In this document: positions 27,404 to 38,835 of the stretch, piece by piece
Layout: every line of letters starts with the position of its first letter
Position numbering within the stretch: position 1 is the first letter of the stretch
Source of the DNA: Palleniella intestinalis
Lineage (GTDB): Bacteria > Bacteroidota > Bacteroidia > Bacteroidales > Bacteroidaceae
Assembly (NCBI RefSeq): GCF_013166595.1
Contig: NZ_JABKKG010000009.1
Coordinates: 80,111-144,110, forward strand
DNA: 64,000 nucleotides
Reading direction: 5' to 3'
Translations under genes and position numbers: made by a program
Notes under the pieces: generated by a model
What the model was told of the DNA's origin: nothing
Seen by the model: the letters and a program-made list of their open reading frames with translations, nothing else
Databases searched by the model: none

Positions 27404-29080
27404 TTAGTTTTTTTGCAGCGTTGCGACGGTGTTGCGTGGAGCCTGACGGCGCTTTTCCTTTTTCAGTTCCATGCCTTCCTTCTTTGGTCTCCATTCGAGT
27501 ATGTCGTCCTTGGATAACGGACGCACATAATCAAACCATGCGAAACCGGGAAGGAAATACTTGTCGGGCGGGATTTGTGATATAGGGTACATCACTCCGT
27601 TGTGCTTGCATGCCCATATCTTGTCCATTTTCCTTGCAGGGGTGAAGTACATGCGCATGGTATCAGTCTCAAGATAGTTGAGTCCGATGAGTGTGCTGTC
27701 GGCACTGTCTTCGGCATAATAGAGCGTCAGTACGTTGCCTTCTGCCTGGTTGAGCCGCAGCCGGCCGTCAGTGAAATACGTCTTCATCTCCTTGGACGAT
27801 ATTTGGTTGTAGTGGACAGTGTCTGGCATTTGCTCTATGGAGAAAGCCTGCCCAATGACATGGGCGAAGCGAATTGTGGAGTCTGCCATATAAGCCCGTA
27901 TCTCTTCGCCTACTATCTGTCTGCCGTCGCTCCATAGTATCGGGTCTTTGTACATTATGAGGACAGAGTCACGTGAGAGCATCACCATTGAGTCGCAGAC
28001 TGCCTGCACATCTTTCCTGTAGGCACGGACATGCGGTGAGCATTGCATGACGCGATAGACCGAGTCGGTGTTTATGTTGTATGTGAAGAGGCGCATTGTG
28101 TCACCGTGCAGATAAAGTGTGTCGCCCTGTGAATAGTCCATGGCGATGGCGCGCTTTGTTGCAAGTCCGTAGCCTTTGTTCTCATCATAGTAGACATAAT
28201 CGCCACGGAAAGCTGATTTGTTTATGGAGTCGTCAAACTCAACATTGCCAAAACATTCACTGATGCCTGTATTGCTGTTGTGCTGCAAAGAGTCGGCGGT
28301 GATGACCTTGCCGTCATTACGGTTGATAGTGGAACGGCTGTACAGTTCCATTTGGTCGTTTTTGCTGTTGTAATATCCGTCTTCGGTAATTATTACATCT
28401 TCTTTTGTTGTAATCTTTGACGGACCGACTACATGTGCACGTGAAGTGCGTGTATCATAATACAATGTGTCTCCTTCGGTTAGTGATGTCTTGTTCTTCA
28501 GGCGGACATCATAGTAAAAGACAGCCTGCTTGTCGGCAGTGGAGTATTGCCCCCAGTCTGAAGTCAGGGTTGTCTCACCATCAACAAGTTTTCCGCCCTC
28601 AAAGAAATAGCCTATGGAATAGATACGGTCATAATTCAGTGAGTCACAATACAGTTTTGTCTTGCGGTGGGTCAGGATGACATTGTGGCGCACCTCAGCC
28701 ATTTCATCGTTACCGTCATAGTAGGCATAGTCAGATGTCAGCGTAAGAGTGTCCCCTTGCCGCATCTTCACATGTCCGAATGCCTCAAACGAGTTTGTCT
28801 GCTGGAAATACAGCGCACTGTCACAAGTAAGCACAATGCCTTTGTGCAAAAAGGATACGTTGCCTTTTACAAACTGGGCATCAGGATGTTTGCCGTACAT
28901 GTCGTAGCTGAACTCGTTGGCATGTTGGAGATAGACTCGTGTATCTGTAGAATTCTTCTTTGCACGCCCTCGCTTCTTAGGACCACTTGCCCCAACAATG
29001 GCTCCTATGACAAAGAAGCATAGGGCTATCAACATGATAACCCTATGCCCGCCAAATATATTATGTATATTTCTGTTCAA
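27404..29080 (-). CDS. OstA/LptA-like periplasmic protein
   Basis: This 558-residue protein starts with a membrane or signal segment (VIMLIALCFFVIGAIVGASG). Repeating beta-strand units of the OstA/LptA type follow, for example FVKGNVSFLHKGIVLTCDSALYF, a later VRHNVILTHRKTKLYCDSLNYD and ECFGNVEFDDSINKSAFRGDYVYYD. LptA-like proteins form a slide carrying lipopolysaccharide through the periplasm. Bacteroidetes have this longer OstA-like form of uncertain exact role. It follows two parvulin-type chaperone genes, so the cluster as a whole serves outer-membrane assembly. Confidence 0.8.
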   Translation of the reverse strand: MNRNIHNIFGGHRVIMLIALCFFVIGAIVGASGPKKRGRAKKNSTDTRVYLQHANEFSYDMYGKHPDAQFVKGNVSFLHKGIVLTCDSALYFQQTNSFEAFGHVKMRQGDTLTLTSDYAYYDGNDEMAEVRHNVILTHRKTKLYCDSLNYDRIYSIGYFFEGGKLVDGETTLTSDWGQYSTADKQAVFYYDVRLKNKTSLTEGDTLYYDTRTSRAHVVGPSKITTKEDVIITEDGYYNSKNDQMELYSRSTINRNDGKVITADSLQHNSNTGISECFGNVEFDDSINKSAFRGDYVYYDENKGYGLATKRAIAMDYSQGDTLYLHGDTMRLFTYNINTDSVYRVMQCSPHVRAYRKDVQAVCDSMVMLSRDSVLIMYKDPILWSDGRQIVGEEIRAYMADSTIRFAHVIGQAFSIEQMPDTVHYNQISSKEMKTYFTDGRLRLNQAEGNVLTLYYAEDSADSTLIGLNYLETDTMRMYFTPARKMDKIWACKHNGVMYPISQIPPDKYFLPGFAWFDYVRPLSKDDILEWRPKKEGMELKKEKRRQAPRNTVATLQKN

Positions 29081-29160
29081 AGCACCTTATTTGTATATAA
29101 CCGACTTTTATTTGATATTATCACTAATGTCATGCAGGAGACCCGTAATGGCAGTTTGTG

Positions 29161-30570
29161 TTAGTCACGTTCCCAACCCTCGTACTCGAAATCGCAACCT
29201 TTGTAACGGTCGTCCATTCTTACGTATGTCTCCTTAATCTTTTTCTTCACCCATTCGTGGATGAAGTCATTCTTACGCTTTATAAGGACGACATCCTTCA
29301 TGGTCTGGAAATCCTCAGTGATTGTGGCGCGGTGTCCTTCAGTGCGTGACTTGAGTTTCACAACTGCACATACGGTTTTGCCGCGTGAGTTGACCATTTG
29401 GAACGCCGGAGAAACATCCCCTACCTTCAATTGCTCCACAGCTTTTGCTACCTCTGTAGGGAGGTCCTGCATACGGAACTTCGAGGTACGTCCCTGTTCG
29501 TTGTTATTGACCATCACACCCTTGTTGGAGCGTGTGTCTTTGTCGTCTGAAACGAATGTGGCAGCTTCATCAAATGTGAACTTTCCGTTGTTCATTTCTG
29601 ACACAAGGGAGTCAAGCATGTGGATGCCTTCATCTATGGCTGCTTGCGAAACCTGCGGCTTGCGCAATATATGGCGGCACTTAATCTTATCGCCACGTTT
29701 GTCAACAAGCTGTATGATATGAAAACCGAATTCAGACTCTACGACTTTTGATATTTTCTTAGGGTCAGTGAGATTGAATGCTACAGCTGCGAAAGCAGGG
29801 TCAAGCATTCCACGTCCTGTATAGTCCAATTCGCCGCCGTTACGTGCAGAACCGGGGTCTTCCGAATAAAAACGCGCAAGTGTCTGGAAGGTAGTTTCGC
29901 CCTTTGTCACACGGTCAGTGTAACTGCGCAACTCATCTTTAACACGGTTGATTTCTTCCTGTGAAACCTTTGGTGTGCGTGTGATAATCTGCACCTCTAC
30001 CTCTGTCGGTATGTATGGGATGCTGTCTTCCGGTATGTCCTTGAAATACTTGCGCACTTCGGCAGGGGAAACCTTGATGTCCTCTACAAGCTTTTCACGC
30101 ATCCTTTGTACAAGTTGGTTGTTCTTGAAATCATCGTGCAGAGACTGGCGTATCTGTGTTATGGGCATCTTGCGGTATTCCTCAAGTTTCTCCTTTGAGC
30201 CAACCATTGATATCCAATAGTTTATCTGTTGTTCCACTCCTTGTGCCACTTCGGCTTCGGTTACTTCTATACTGTCAAGTGCAGCCTGGTGGAGGAATAG
30301 TTTCTGCACTGCAATCTGCTCCGGCAGACGGCAGTCCGGATTTCCCTCGATTTTCTGTCCCTCGGCTTCCATTTGTGCACGAAGCATTTCTACATCAGAC
30401 ATCAAAATAGCCTCATCACCCACAACCCATACGACCTCGTCAGCAATGCTTGAAGGATTTGGACGTGAATCCATAGGTTTCACGGAGTCTGTTTTTGCAG
30501 AGTCCGCCTGCGCATAGGCTGTCATAATGACAGCCATCAGTGCGACTATAAATGTTCCTGTTCTTTTCAT
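29161..30570 (-). CDS. SurA-like periplasmic peptidyl-prolyl isomerase
   Basis: This 469-residue protein has a signal peptide (about 1-22) and an N-terminal SurA-like chaperone region (DEVVWVVGDEAILMSDVEM). The first parvulin domain (about 185-290) contains ARFYSEDPGSARNGGELDY and ESEFGFHIIQLV. A second, more degenerate one (about 290-390) begins CRHILRKPQVSQ. It should help fold outer-membrane barrel proteins in the periplasm. The gene is 56 nt downstream of another parvulin gene and 80 nt upstream of the OstA-like gene, forming one transcription unit. Confidence 0.88.
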   Translation of the reverse strand: MKRTGTFIVALMAVIMTAYAQADSAKTDSVKPMDSRPNPSSIADEVVWVVGDEAILMSDVEMLRAQMEAEGQKIEGNPDCRLPEQIAVQKLFLHQAALDSIEVTEAEVAQGVEQQINYWISMVGSKEKLEEYRKMPITQIRQSLHDDFKNNQLVQRMREKLVEDIKVSPAEVRKYFKDIPEDSIPYIPTEVEVQIITRTPKVSQEEINRVKDELRSYTDRVTKGETTFQTLARFYSEDPGSARNGGELDYTGRGMLDPAFAAVAFNLTDPKKISKVVESEFGFHIIQLVDKRGDKIKCRHILRKPQVSQAAIDEGIHMLDSLVSEMNNGKFTFDEAATFVSDDKDTRSNKGVMVNNNEQGRTSKFRMQDLPTEVAKAVEQLKVGDVSPAFQMVNSRGKTVCAVVKLKSRTEGHRATITEDFQTMKDVVLIKRKNDFIHEWVKKKIKETYVRMDDRYKGCDFEYEGWERD

Positions 30571-30626
30571 TAAAGGTTCTGTCCTTTGGTTTTCTTTTGT
30601 AATATTGTTTTATATTACTGTATTCA

Positions 30627-32066
30627 TCACTTGAGACCGTCCACTCTTTTCTTTACGGTAGCTACGATGTTAGGGTCTACGACAACAGCATATTTCTTAC
30701 GAAGCTCGGCAACCCATTCTTTCTCCAGTTTAGCCTGGTAATCTGCAGTCACTTGTGCGCGGACATCAGCCATCTCGCGTGGGGCTTTCAGTTTCTTGCC
30801 GTAGACAGCATCTATAGGATATTCCTTGAGATGCTTGACTTTTGCGTCTGGGACTTTGAATATGCAGCTGTCAATAAGTGCGTTGTCTCCTTTCTTGAAC
30901 AAACCTTTCTCTACACGGATGCGGATGATAGAGTCACCATTGAAAGTTGTGCGGAGCTTCTCGTTCCAGTCTTCAAATTTCAAGCCTTTCACGCATTTGG
31001 CTACGGCTTTGACATCACTCTTGGTCTTTACATGGTAAGCCATTCCTTTGAAGCGTGGCTCGTCCCATTTGTAATTCTTCTTGTTCTTCTTGAAGAAAGC
31101 GTTAAGTCCGGCTTCATCTTTTGCACCTTTCTCCCACACTTCACGGTTGCTTATCTCATAGAGGAGAAGACCGTCATGGTATTCGCGGATAAGGTGGGCA
31201 AGATCGGAGTCCTCAGCCTGCATCTGTGCTGCATGCTCATCCATAATCTGTTCTGCAGTCTTGCCGTTACTTGCGGCTACTTCTTCCTGCACCTTGCGGT
31301 CGATAATCTGTTCGCGGATGTTGCGGCGGTCGATGAAAGTCATGATGTTTGCTTTAAGTGAGTCGAACGGCTCAAGCATTTTCTTGTCAATGACTTTTAT
31401 TATATGCCAGCCGACAGGAGACAGTACAGGTTTTCCCACTTCTCCTTTTTTCAAGGCATAGGCAGCCTTGTCAAATTCTTCAAATGTCTGGCCGTGGCTA
31501 ATCCAACCAATTACACCACCACGGGAAGCGGCTCCCGGGTCGTCAGATTTCTTTGTTGCAAGCTCCGTAAAGTCTGCACCTTTTTGCAGTGCGTTGTAAA
31601 GAGAGTCTATGCGTGCTTTTGCTGCTGCTTCTGTTGCCTTGTCTGCATTTGTCGACAGACGCACGAAGATATGGGCAGGCTGTATCAGTCCGTCAGGACC
31701 GATGCGCTTCACCTCATTATTATATATGGTATACGCTTCAGCTTCGACATCCGCATCATTGATAAAAGACGGACGTATCTGCTGGTCACGGTATTGCAAG
31801 AACTCCTTTTTGTATGAACTGAGAGTATCCATCCCCTCATCAACGGCAGCCTGTACTTTCAGCTTATAGTTTACAAAAAGGTCAACATACTCATCAACGG
31901 TCTTCTTGTCGATAACGTTCTCTGAGTTGTTCTTCTTGTAAGAGTATTCAAATTCCGAGCGTGCTATGTTTTGTCCTGCAATAGTCATTATCACAGGATC
32001 GTCTGTCTGTGCAAAAGTGCTGACAGAGCCAAGGATAAGCATTGCTATGACAGTCTTTAATTTCAT
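30627..32066 (-). CDS. Parvulin-type peptidyl-prolyl isomerase (SurA/PpiD-like)
   Basis: This is a 479-residue exported protein with a signal peptide (MKLKTVIAMLILGSVSTFAQ). The N-terminal chaperone-like segment has SEFEYSYKKNNSE. A clear parvulin domain (about 125-235) carries QPAHIFVRLS, KKSDDPGAASRGGVIGWIS and LSPVGWHIIKVID. The C-terminal half is a second degenerate rotamase-like region. It likely acts beside the next gene, a two-domain homologue, in outer-membrane protein folding. It begins a new transcription unit after the guaB terminator. Confidence 0.87.
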   Translation of the reverse strand: MKLKTVIAMLILGSVSTFAQTDDPVIMTIAGQNIARSEFEYSYKKNNSENVIDKKTVDEYVDLFVNYKLKVQAAVDEGMDTLSSYKKEFLQYRDQQIRPSFINDADVEAEAYTIYNNEVKRIGPDGLIQPAHIFVRLSTNADKATEAAAKARIDSLYNALQKGADFTELATKKSDDPGAASRGGVIGWISHGQTFEEFDKAAYALKKGEVGKPVLSPVGWHIIKVIDKKMLEPFDSLKANIMTFIDRRNIREQIIDRKVQEEVAASNGKTAEQIMDEHAAQMQAEDSDLAHLIREYHDGLLLYEISNREVWEKGAKDEAGLNAFFKKNKKNYKWDEPRFKGMAYHVKTKSDVKAVAKCVKGLKFEDWNEKLRTTFNGDSIIRIRVEKGLFKKGDNALIDSCIFKVPDAKVKHLKEYPIDAVYGKKLKAPREMADVRAQVTADYQAKLEKEWVAELRKKYAVVVDPNIVATVKKRVDGLK

Positions 32067-32174
32067 ATAGATGTATTGCTATGTTGAATTAAATCGCCTC
32101 TTTTACATAACTATTGATACAGCCGGGGAAGAGGTTTTTTTCGTGTTCTACAGTTAGTTTGTTTATAATTGTTA

Positions 32175-32214
32175 ATGGTGTGTCCTAATGAATGAATTCT
32201 TTAGAACACACCAT
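32175..32214 (-). terminator. Terminator after guaB
   Basis: The arms ATGGTGTGTCCTAA (32175-32188) and TTAGAACACACCAT (32201-32214) pair over 14 bp with one G-T pair. They lie 17 nt past the guaB stop on the minus strand. Confidence 0.65.
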
Positions 32215-32230
32215 ATATCATATTTTGGAA

Positions 32231-33721
<1,491 letters not shown>

Positions 33722-33741
33722 TTAAAAATGAATATTGTATG

Positions 33742-33749
33742 CAAAATTA
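33742..33749 (-). promoter_or_regulatory. -7 box of guaB
   Basis: TAATTTTG on the minus strand (33749-33742) lies about 33 nt before the guaB ATG. The -33 position is poor. Confidence 0.5.
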
Positions 33750-33880
33750 CAAAAAAATCCCCATATACCGTTAATATCTACTGACAATTAACACTAATTT
33801 GCCAAACAAGGCTGTCTACATAGGATTAACGGATAAGAAAATGCAAGAAACAACAGCAAAACAAGTTGTTACGAAAATAA

Positions 33881-33915
33881 TTCATGGGGCAGGGTAAATT
33901 CCTCTGCCCCATGAA
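33881..33915 (-). terminator. Terminator after recQ
   Basis: A perfect 12-bp stem (TTCATGGGGCAG, 33881-33892; CTGCCCCATGAA, 33904-33915) begins 1 nt past the recQ stop. On the minus strand it is followed by the T-rich TTATTTTCG. Confidence 0.8.
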
Positions 33916-33916
33916 C

Positions 33917-36094
33917 TCAGTTCGCCATTTCTGACATGAATTTTATGCGCACAAGCCGTAGCTCGTCATCTGTGAAATCCCCGTCAAACTCGTTGGAAGC
34001 GACGCGGATGTCGTCTGTCTCGCTGTTCATGAAATAGTCATAGATGTCATCAACATTTTCATCATCAAGCACATCCTCAATGTAGTAGTCAATGTTGAGC
34101 TTCATTCCACTATAAACTATAGTCTCTATTTCTGTCAGCAATTCCTCGTATTCCATGTTCAAGGCATGGGCTATGTCATCAAGAGGCATGCGCTTGTCAA
34201 TGCTCTGGATAATCTTCACTTTCAGCATGGACTTCTTTGGCACAGTACGCACACGTAGTTCCTCCGGGCGTTCTATGTCATTTTCCTCGCAATACATCTT
34301 TATCAGGGTGCAGAACGACTTGCCGTATTTGCGTGCTTTGCCGGCACCGACTCCTTGTATCTGCTGCAATTCTTCCATTGTGACAGGATACATCGTTGCC
34401 ATCTGTTCCAAAGACATGTCGAGGAATACCACATACGGCGGCACTTTGTGCTTTCGTGCCACCCTCAGGCGCTCATCCTTGAGCATCTTCTGCAGGACAG
34501 GGTCAAGTGCAGAGGTGCCGCATTCACCATTTCCACCATAATCCAACTGGCGAAAGTCTGTATCCTTCACGATAGGAAATGACACAGGGGTCTTCAGGAA
34601 ATCCTTTCCTAAATCCGTTATCTTCAAAAGTCCATAGCTCTCAACATCCTTTCGGATATATCCTGCAAGCATGGCATGGCGGATTACCGGATTCCACAAT
34701 TTCTCGTCCATGTCTTCCCCTGAGCCGAATTCCTCCAGCTTGTCATGGTTATGCGAAACGATATCGTCTGTTCCGCGTCCTTTGATGAAGTCCACAACAT
34801 ACTGGGAACGGAAATTCTCTTTTAAGGCAATAATGGCGTTAAGGAGCACTATAAGTTCTTCCTTGCCTTCGACCTTTTCTTTCGGATTGCGGCAGTTGTC
34901 GCAATTCCCGCAGTTCTCATCTGGATAATCTTCACCGAAATAGTGGAGCAGGAATTTCCTGCGGCATACAGAAGTCTCAGCGTATGCCGCCGTTTCTTGC
35001 AGCAACTGCCTGCCTATGTCCTGTTCTGCCACCGGTTTCCCCTCCATGAATTTCTCCAATTTCTGAAGGTCTTTGTGCGAATAGAATGCTATGCATACAC
35101 CCTCGCCACCATCACGCCCTGCACGTCCAGTTTCCTGATAATAGCCCTCCAAGGATTTCGGAATGTCATAATGAATCACGAAGCGGACATCCGGCTTGTC
35201 TATTCCCATACCGAATGCTATTGTCGCCACGATGACATCCACTTCCTCCATAAGGAAATTGTCTTGCGTCTCTGAGCGTGTCTGTGTGTCAAGTCCGGCA
35301 TGATATGCGGCAGCACGGATGTCATTGGCACGGAGTACTTCTGCAAGTTCCTCGACTTTCTTGCGTGACAGGCAGTAGATGATGCCGCTCTTGCCATGAT
35401 TGGTCTTTATGAACTTTATGAGCTGCTTGTCAACACCATCTGTTTTCGGGCGCACCTCATAATAAAGGTTCGGGCGGTTGAAAGAACTCTTGAACTCCAG
35501 AGCGTCAGACATTCCGAGTGATTTCTTTATGTCTATCCTTACTTTGTCTGTTGCTGTCGCCGTAAGAGCAATGACAGGAGCCTTGCCAATCTCGTTGATT
35601 ATGGGGCGTATGCGGCGGTATTCCGGGCGGAAATCATGTCCCCATTCCGAGATACAGTGAGCCTCGTCGACAGCGTAGAATGAAACCTTGACTCCTGGAG
35701 ATTTTAGGAAATCAACATAATCATCCTTGGTCAATGACTCAGGGGCTACATACAGCAGTTTTGTCCTGCCCTCACGCACATCCTTCTTTACTTGGTCAAT
35801 GGCAGACTTGTTAAGGGAAGAGTTCAGATAGTGTGCCAGTCCGCTGTCCTCGCTGATGCCGTTGATGACATCAACCTGATTCTTCATCAGTGCGATAAGT
35901 GGTGAAATGACTATTGCCGTGCCGTCCATAATGAGTGCAGGCAACTGGTAACAGAGACTTTTGCCTCCGCCTGTCGGCATAAGCACAAAGACGTCATTGC
36001 CTTCCAGCAAAGACCGGATGACACGTTCTTGCTCGCCTTTGAACTTGTCAAAGCCGAAATATTGCTTGAGTTTCTCTGTCAGGTTAATGTTCAT
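33917..36094 (-). CDS. recQ: ATP-dependent DNA helicase RecQ
   Basis: This 725-residue superfamily 2 helicase has Walker A TGGGKS (41-46), DEAH (143-146) and motif VI QETGRAGRDG. Next comes the RQC zinc region with CRRKFLLHYFGEDY and CGNCDNC, and an HRDC domain (about 535-610, with QGVGAGKARKYGKSFC). The roughly 110-residue tail after HRDC ends in an acidic stretch (DDENVDDIYDYFMN) and is longer than in E. coli RecQ, as is usual in Bacteroidetes. It unwinds recombination intermediates and stalled forks. It follows clpX after 78 nt and ends at a strong terminator. Confidence 0.94.
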   Translation of the reverse strand: MNINLTEKLKQYFGFDKFKGEQERVIRSLLEGNDVFVLMPTGGGKSLCYQLPALIMDGTAIVISPLIALMKNQVDVINGISEDSGLAHYLNSSLNKSAIDQVKKDVREGRTKLLYVAPESLTKDDYVDFLKSPGVKVSFYAVDEAHCISEWGHDFRPEYRRIRPIINEIGKAPVIALTATATDKVRIDIKKSLGMSDALEFKSSFNRPNLYYEVRPKTDGVDKQLIKFIKTNHGKSGIIYCLSRKKVEELAEVLRANDIRAAAYHAGLDTQTRSETQDNFLMEEVDVIVATIAFGMGIDKPDVRFVIHYDIPKSLEGYYQETGRAGRDGGEGVCIAFYSHKDLQKLEKFMEGKPVAEQDIGRQLLQETAAYAETSVCRRKFLLHYFGEDYPDENCGNCDNCRNPKEKVEGKEELIVLLNAIIALKENFRSQYVVDFIKGRGTDDIVSHNHDKLEEFGSGEDMDEKLWNPVIRHAMLAGYIRKDVESYGLLKITDLGKDFLKTPVSFPIVKDTDFRQLDYGGNGECGTSALDPVLQKMLKDERLRVARKHKVPPYVVFLDMSLEQMATMYPVTMEELQQIQGVGAGKARKYGKSFCTLIKMYCEENDIERPEELRVRTVPKKSMLKVKIIQSIDKRMPLDDIAHALNMEYEELLTEIETIVYSGMKLNIDYYIEDVLDDENVDDIYDYFMNSETDDIRVASNEFDGDFTDDELRLVRIKFMSEMAN

Positions 36095-36172
36095 TTATCA
36101 GAAGTTAGAAGGTCGTTTTTCTTTTTGCCATGCAAAATGGCTATGGCATTGCCGGCAATCCATGCAATGCCC

Positions 36173-37432
36173 TTAGGCAAGGTTTGCCTTGTCAAGCTGG
36201 GCTTGTGCATATTCTTTTGTGACACAGAAAGTTTTCTTTTCTGATGAAGGTGCGTCGAACATCGCGTCGTTCATCACCGCCTCGACAATGGAGCGCAGTC
36301 CACGGGCACCGAGTTTGTATTCGACAGCCTTGTCAACCATATAGTCCAATGCGTCCTCGTCGAAAGAAAGCGTCACACCATCCATGCCCATGAGTTTCTC
36401 ATACTGCTTGACAATGGAGTTCTTCGGCTCCACAAGGATGCGCTTCAGGGCTTCCCTGTCCAAAGGATGGAGGAATGTCAGCACAGGCAGACGGCCGATA
36501 ATCTCAGGGATAAGGCCGAAAGACTTCAGGTCCTGCGGAAGGATGTATTTCATGATGTCCTTCTTGTCTATGCTCTTCCGCTCATTGGTGCTGTTGTAGC
36601 CTACCACATGAGTGTTAAGGCGTTGTGCTATCTTGCGCTCTATCCCGTCAAAGGCGCCACCACAGATAAAGAGGATGTTGCGTGTGTCCACATGGATATA
36701 GTCCTGGTCAGGATGCTTGCGTCCTCCCTTTGGCGGCACATTGACCATTGTTCCTTCAAGGAGCTTCAGGAGTCCTTGCTGCACTCCCTCACCGCTGACG
36801 TCACGTGTGATGCTCGGGTTGTCGCCTTTGCGTGCTATCTTGTCAATCTCGTCAATGAAAACTATGCCGCGCTGTGCTGCTTCAAGGTTGTAGTCTGCCA
36901 CCTGAAGAAGGCGTGAGAGAATGCTCTCCACATCTTCGCCGACATATCCTGCCTCGGTGAACACCGTGGCGTCGACAATGGTGAACGGCACATTAAGCAG
37001 TTTTGCTATGGAACGCGCGAGAAGGGTCTTGCCTGTACCGGTAGAGCCGACCATGACGATGTTCGACTTCTCGATCTCCACACCGTCATTTGTGTCGGGC
37101 TGGCTGAGCCGCTTGTAATGGTTGTACACTGCCACAGATAGGAAGCGTTTTGCCTCTTCCTGTCCTATGACATACTTGTCAAGATGGTCTTTTATCTCAT
37201 GTGGCGTAGGCACAGCCTTCATGTCAAACGACTCGCCACCTTTGTTTCTTACGGAATTGTTCGCCTTTGCAGCAAGAGCGTCCGAGGTGTTGCCAAGCGC
37301 ATTCTCGACTATCTCGTATGCGCTGATGACACAATCTCCGCAGACATGTCCGTTAAGACCTGTCAGCATCAGTTCTGTCTGGGTCTCATCCCTGCCACAA
37401 AGGCAGCAGTGCTTTAATTCTTTCTTTGCCAT
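36173..37432 (-). CDS. clpX: ClpX, ATPase subunit of the Clp protease
   Basis: This 419-residue AAA+ unfoldase has an N-terminal zinc-binding domain (C9-x2-C12 and C31-x2-C34), Walker A GSTGTGKT (129-136), pore loop GYVGEDVES and Walker [10 protein letters not shown]. It recognises tagged proteins and threads them into ClpP. The gene follows clpP after 88 nt in the same direction, consistent with shared expression from the promoter upstream of clpP. Length and motifs are standard. Confidence 0.96.
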   Translation of the reverse strand: MAKKELKHCCLCGRDETQTELMLTGLNGHVCGDCVISAYEIVENALGNTSDALAAKANNSVRNKGGESFDMKAVPTPHEIKDHLDKYVIGQEEAKRFLSVAVYNHYKRLSQPDTNDGVEIEKSNIVMVGSTGTGKTLLARSIAKLLNVPFTIVDATVFTEAGYVGEDVESILSRLLQVADYNLEAAQRGIVFIDEIDKIARKGDNPSITRDVSGEGVQQGLLKLLEGTMVNVPPKGGRKHPDQDYIHVDTRNILFICGGAFDGIERKIAQRLNTHVVGYNSTNERKSIDKKDIMKYILPQDLKSFGLIPEIIGRLPVLTFLHPLDREALKRILVEPKNSIVKQYEKLMGMDGVTLSFDEDALDYMVDKAVEYKLGARGLRSIVEAVMNDAMFDAPSSEKKTFCVTKEYAQAQLDKANLA

Positions 37433-37520
37433 ATATTATCAGAAAGGGACGGTGGCTGCAACGCCTTACCTGTCTCTTTACCTTAAAAAAATCGTACGAA
37501 AACTGTTTGTTGCTTCCTGA

Positions 37521-38210
37521 CTATTTGCGGGAATGTACGTTGTCAATCATGCCATACTCCTTTGCCTCCTCTGCCGTCATCCAATAGTTGCGGTCAGAGT
37601 CCGCCCAAACTTTCTCATAGTCAGTGTGGGAGTGTTCGGCAATGATTGTGTACAGTTCCTTCTTGAACTTCATAATCTCACGTGCCTCAATCTCTATGTC
37701 GGAAGCCTGTCCCTGCACACCTCCCAAAGGCTGGTGGATCATCACACGGCTGTGAGGCAGCGCACTGCGCTTGCCCTCCTTGCCTGCCACAAGAAGCACG
37801 GCTGCCATTGATGCTGCCATGCCTGTGCAGATTGTCGCCACATCACTTGAGATGAACTGCATCGTGTCGTAGATTCCGAGGCCTGCAGTGACACTGCCAC
37901 CCGGGGAGTTGATGTATATTGAGATGTCCTTGTCCGGGTCACAGCTGTCAAGGTACAGCAGCTGCGCCTGCAGCGTGTTGGCTGTGTAGTCGTCCACCTG
38001 TGTGCCAAGGAAGATGATGCGGTCCATCATCAGTCGTGAGAACACATCCATCTGAGTCACGTTCAGCTGGCGCTCCTCAAGGATGTAAGGGTTCACGTAC
38101 TGGCTGTGCATGTTCATCGCTGCCTTGCTTTGGAAACGCATGACATCATCAAAGAGCATGCCGTCCATGCCCAGGTGTCCGGTTGCATATTTTCTGAAAT
38201 CGTTGTTCAT
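37521..38210 (-). CDS. clpP: ClpP, proteolytic subunit of the Clp protease
   Basis: This 229-residue serine protease has the catalytic triad Ser134 (GMAASMAA), His159 (VMIHQPLGG) and Asp206 (DSDRNYWM). The N-terminal extension of about 30 residues before the core is usual in Bacteroidetes and may be processed. With ClpX it degrades regulatory and misfolded proteins. It is first in the clpP-clpX-recQ run and has a strong promoter with a long (about 175 nt) leader. Confidence 0.95.
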   Translation of the reverse strand: MNNDFRKYATGHLGMDGMLFDDVMRFQSKAAMNMHSQYVNPYILEERQLNVTQMDVFSRLMMDRIIFLGTQVDDYTANTLQAQLLYLDSCDPDKDISIYINSPGGSVTAGLGIYDTMQFISSDVATICTGMAASMAAVLLVAGKEGKRSALPHSRVMIHQPLGGVQGQASDIEIEAREIMKFKKELYTIIAEHSHTDYEKVWADSDRNYWMTAEEAKEYGMIDNVHSRK

Positions 38211-38391
38211 ATCTAATGTAATGTCGTTGTGCTATACAATATAATAAAATGGAAGAAAGGCATGCCGCCTTCTGTTCATAGTACAAAATTACAAAAAAAA
38301 AATGACATCATATTTCTTGCCGTAAAATATTTTTGCTAAAAAAGATTAATTGCCGGCAGTTGCTGATGCTTCATTTCTCCTTTTTGCAGTG

Positions 38392-38422
38392 CAAAGGTAC
38401 AAAATTTTCATCCCAATACAAA
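38392..38422 (-). promoter_or_regulatory. Promoter of clpP-clpX-recQ
   Basis: On the minus strand TTTG (38422-38419) lies 19 nt ahead of TACCTTTG (38399-38392), a full match in sequence and spacing to the Bacteroidetes consensus. The leader to clpP is about 175 nt and includes a T/A-rich stretch at 38286-38302. Confidence 0.75.
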
Positions 38423-38491
38423 ACATTATAGGGGTATAATGTGGGGTATATAGATAAAAGTACGGTCGTTCTACTGCTGACGACCATACTT

Positions 38492-38794
38492 TTATAGAAT
38501 GCTAATAACGAAATATGCCGCTATGGCAGCCTGTGCAATGATTATTGCAGGGATGCCATAGCGGAACTTTTTATGCAACGTCTTGTGGTGCCACAGTCTC
38601 ATGCCTGCCCACGCACCGATGCTGCCACCTAAGGCAGCGAGCAAAAGCAGGGTCTTCTCCGATATGCGCCACCATGACTTCCTTGCCTTCAGTTTGTCAA
38701 CGCCATAGACAAAGAATGTGATGACATTAATGGCAATGATGTGACAGCCGAATGCCATTGCCATGCATGTGTGCCGGGTGATTTGTGGTTCCAA
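38492..38794 (-). CDS. DUF1294 family small membrane protein
   Basis: This 100-residue protein has two to three hydrophobic segments (about 10-28, 48-62 and 80-99). The DUF1294 signature is present: YGVDKLKARKSWWRISEKTLL followed by LAALGGSIGAWAGMRLWHHKT. The family is widespread, but its function is not established. The gene is last in the minus-strand operon, 41 nt after queC. The exact start is uncertain because the first 12 residues are outside the usual family core. Confidence 0.8.
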   Translation of the reverse strand: MEPQITRHTCMAMAFGCHIIAINVITFFVYGVDKLKARKSWWRISEKTLLLLAALGGSIGAWAGMRLWHHKTLHKKFRYGIPAIIIAQAAIAAYFVISIL

Positions 38795-38835
38795 AGTTCG
38801 TTCTCCTCCAAAATGATAATGTCAACAGATAGCCG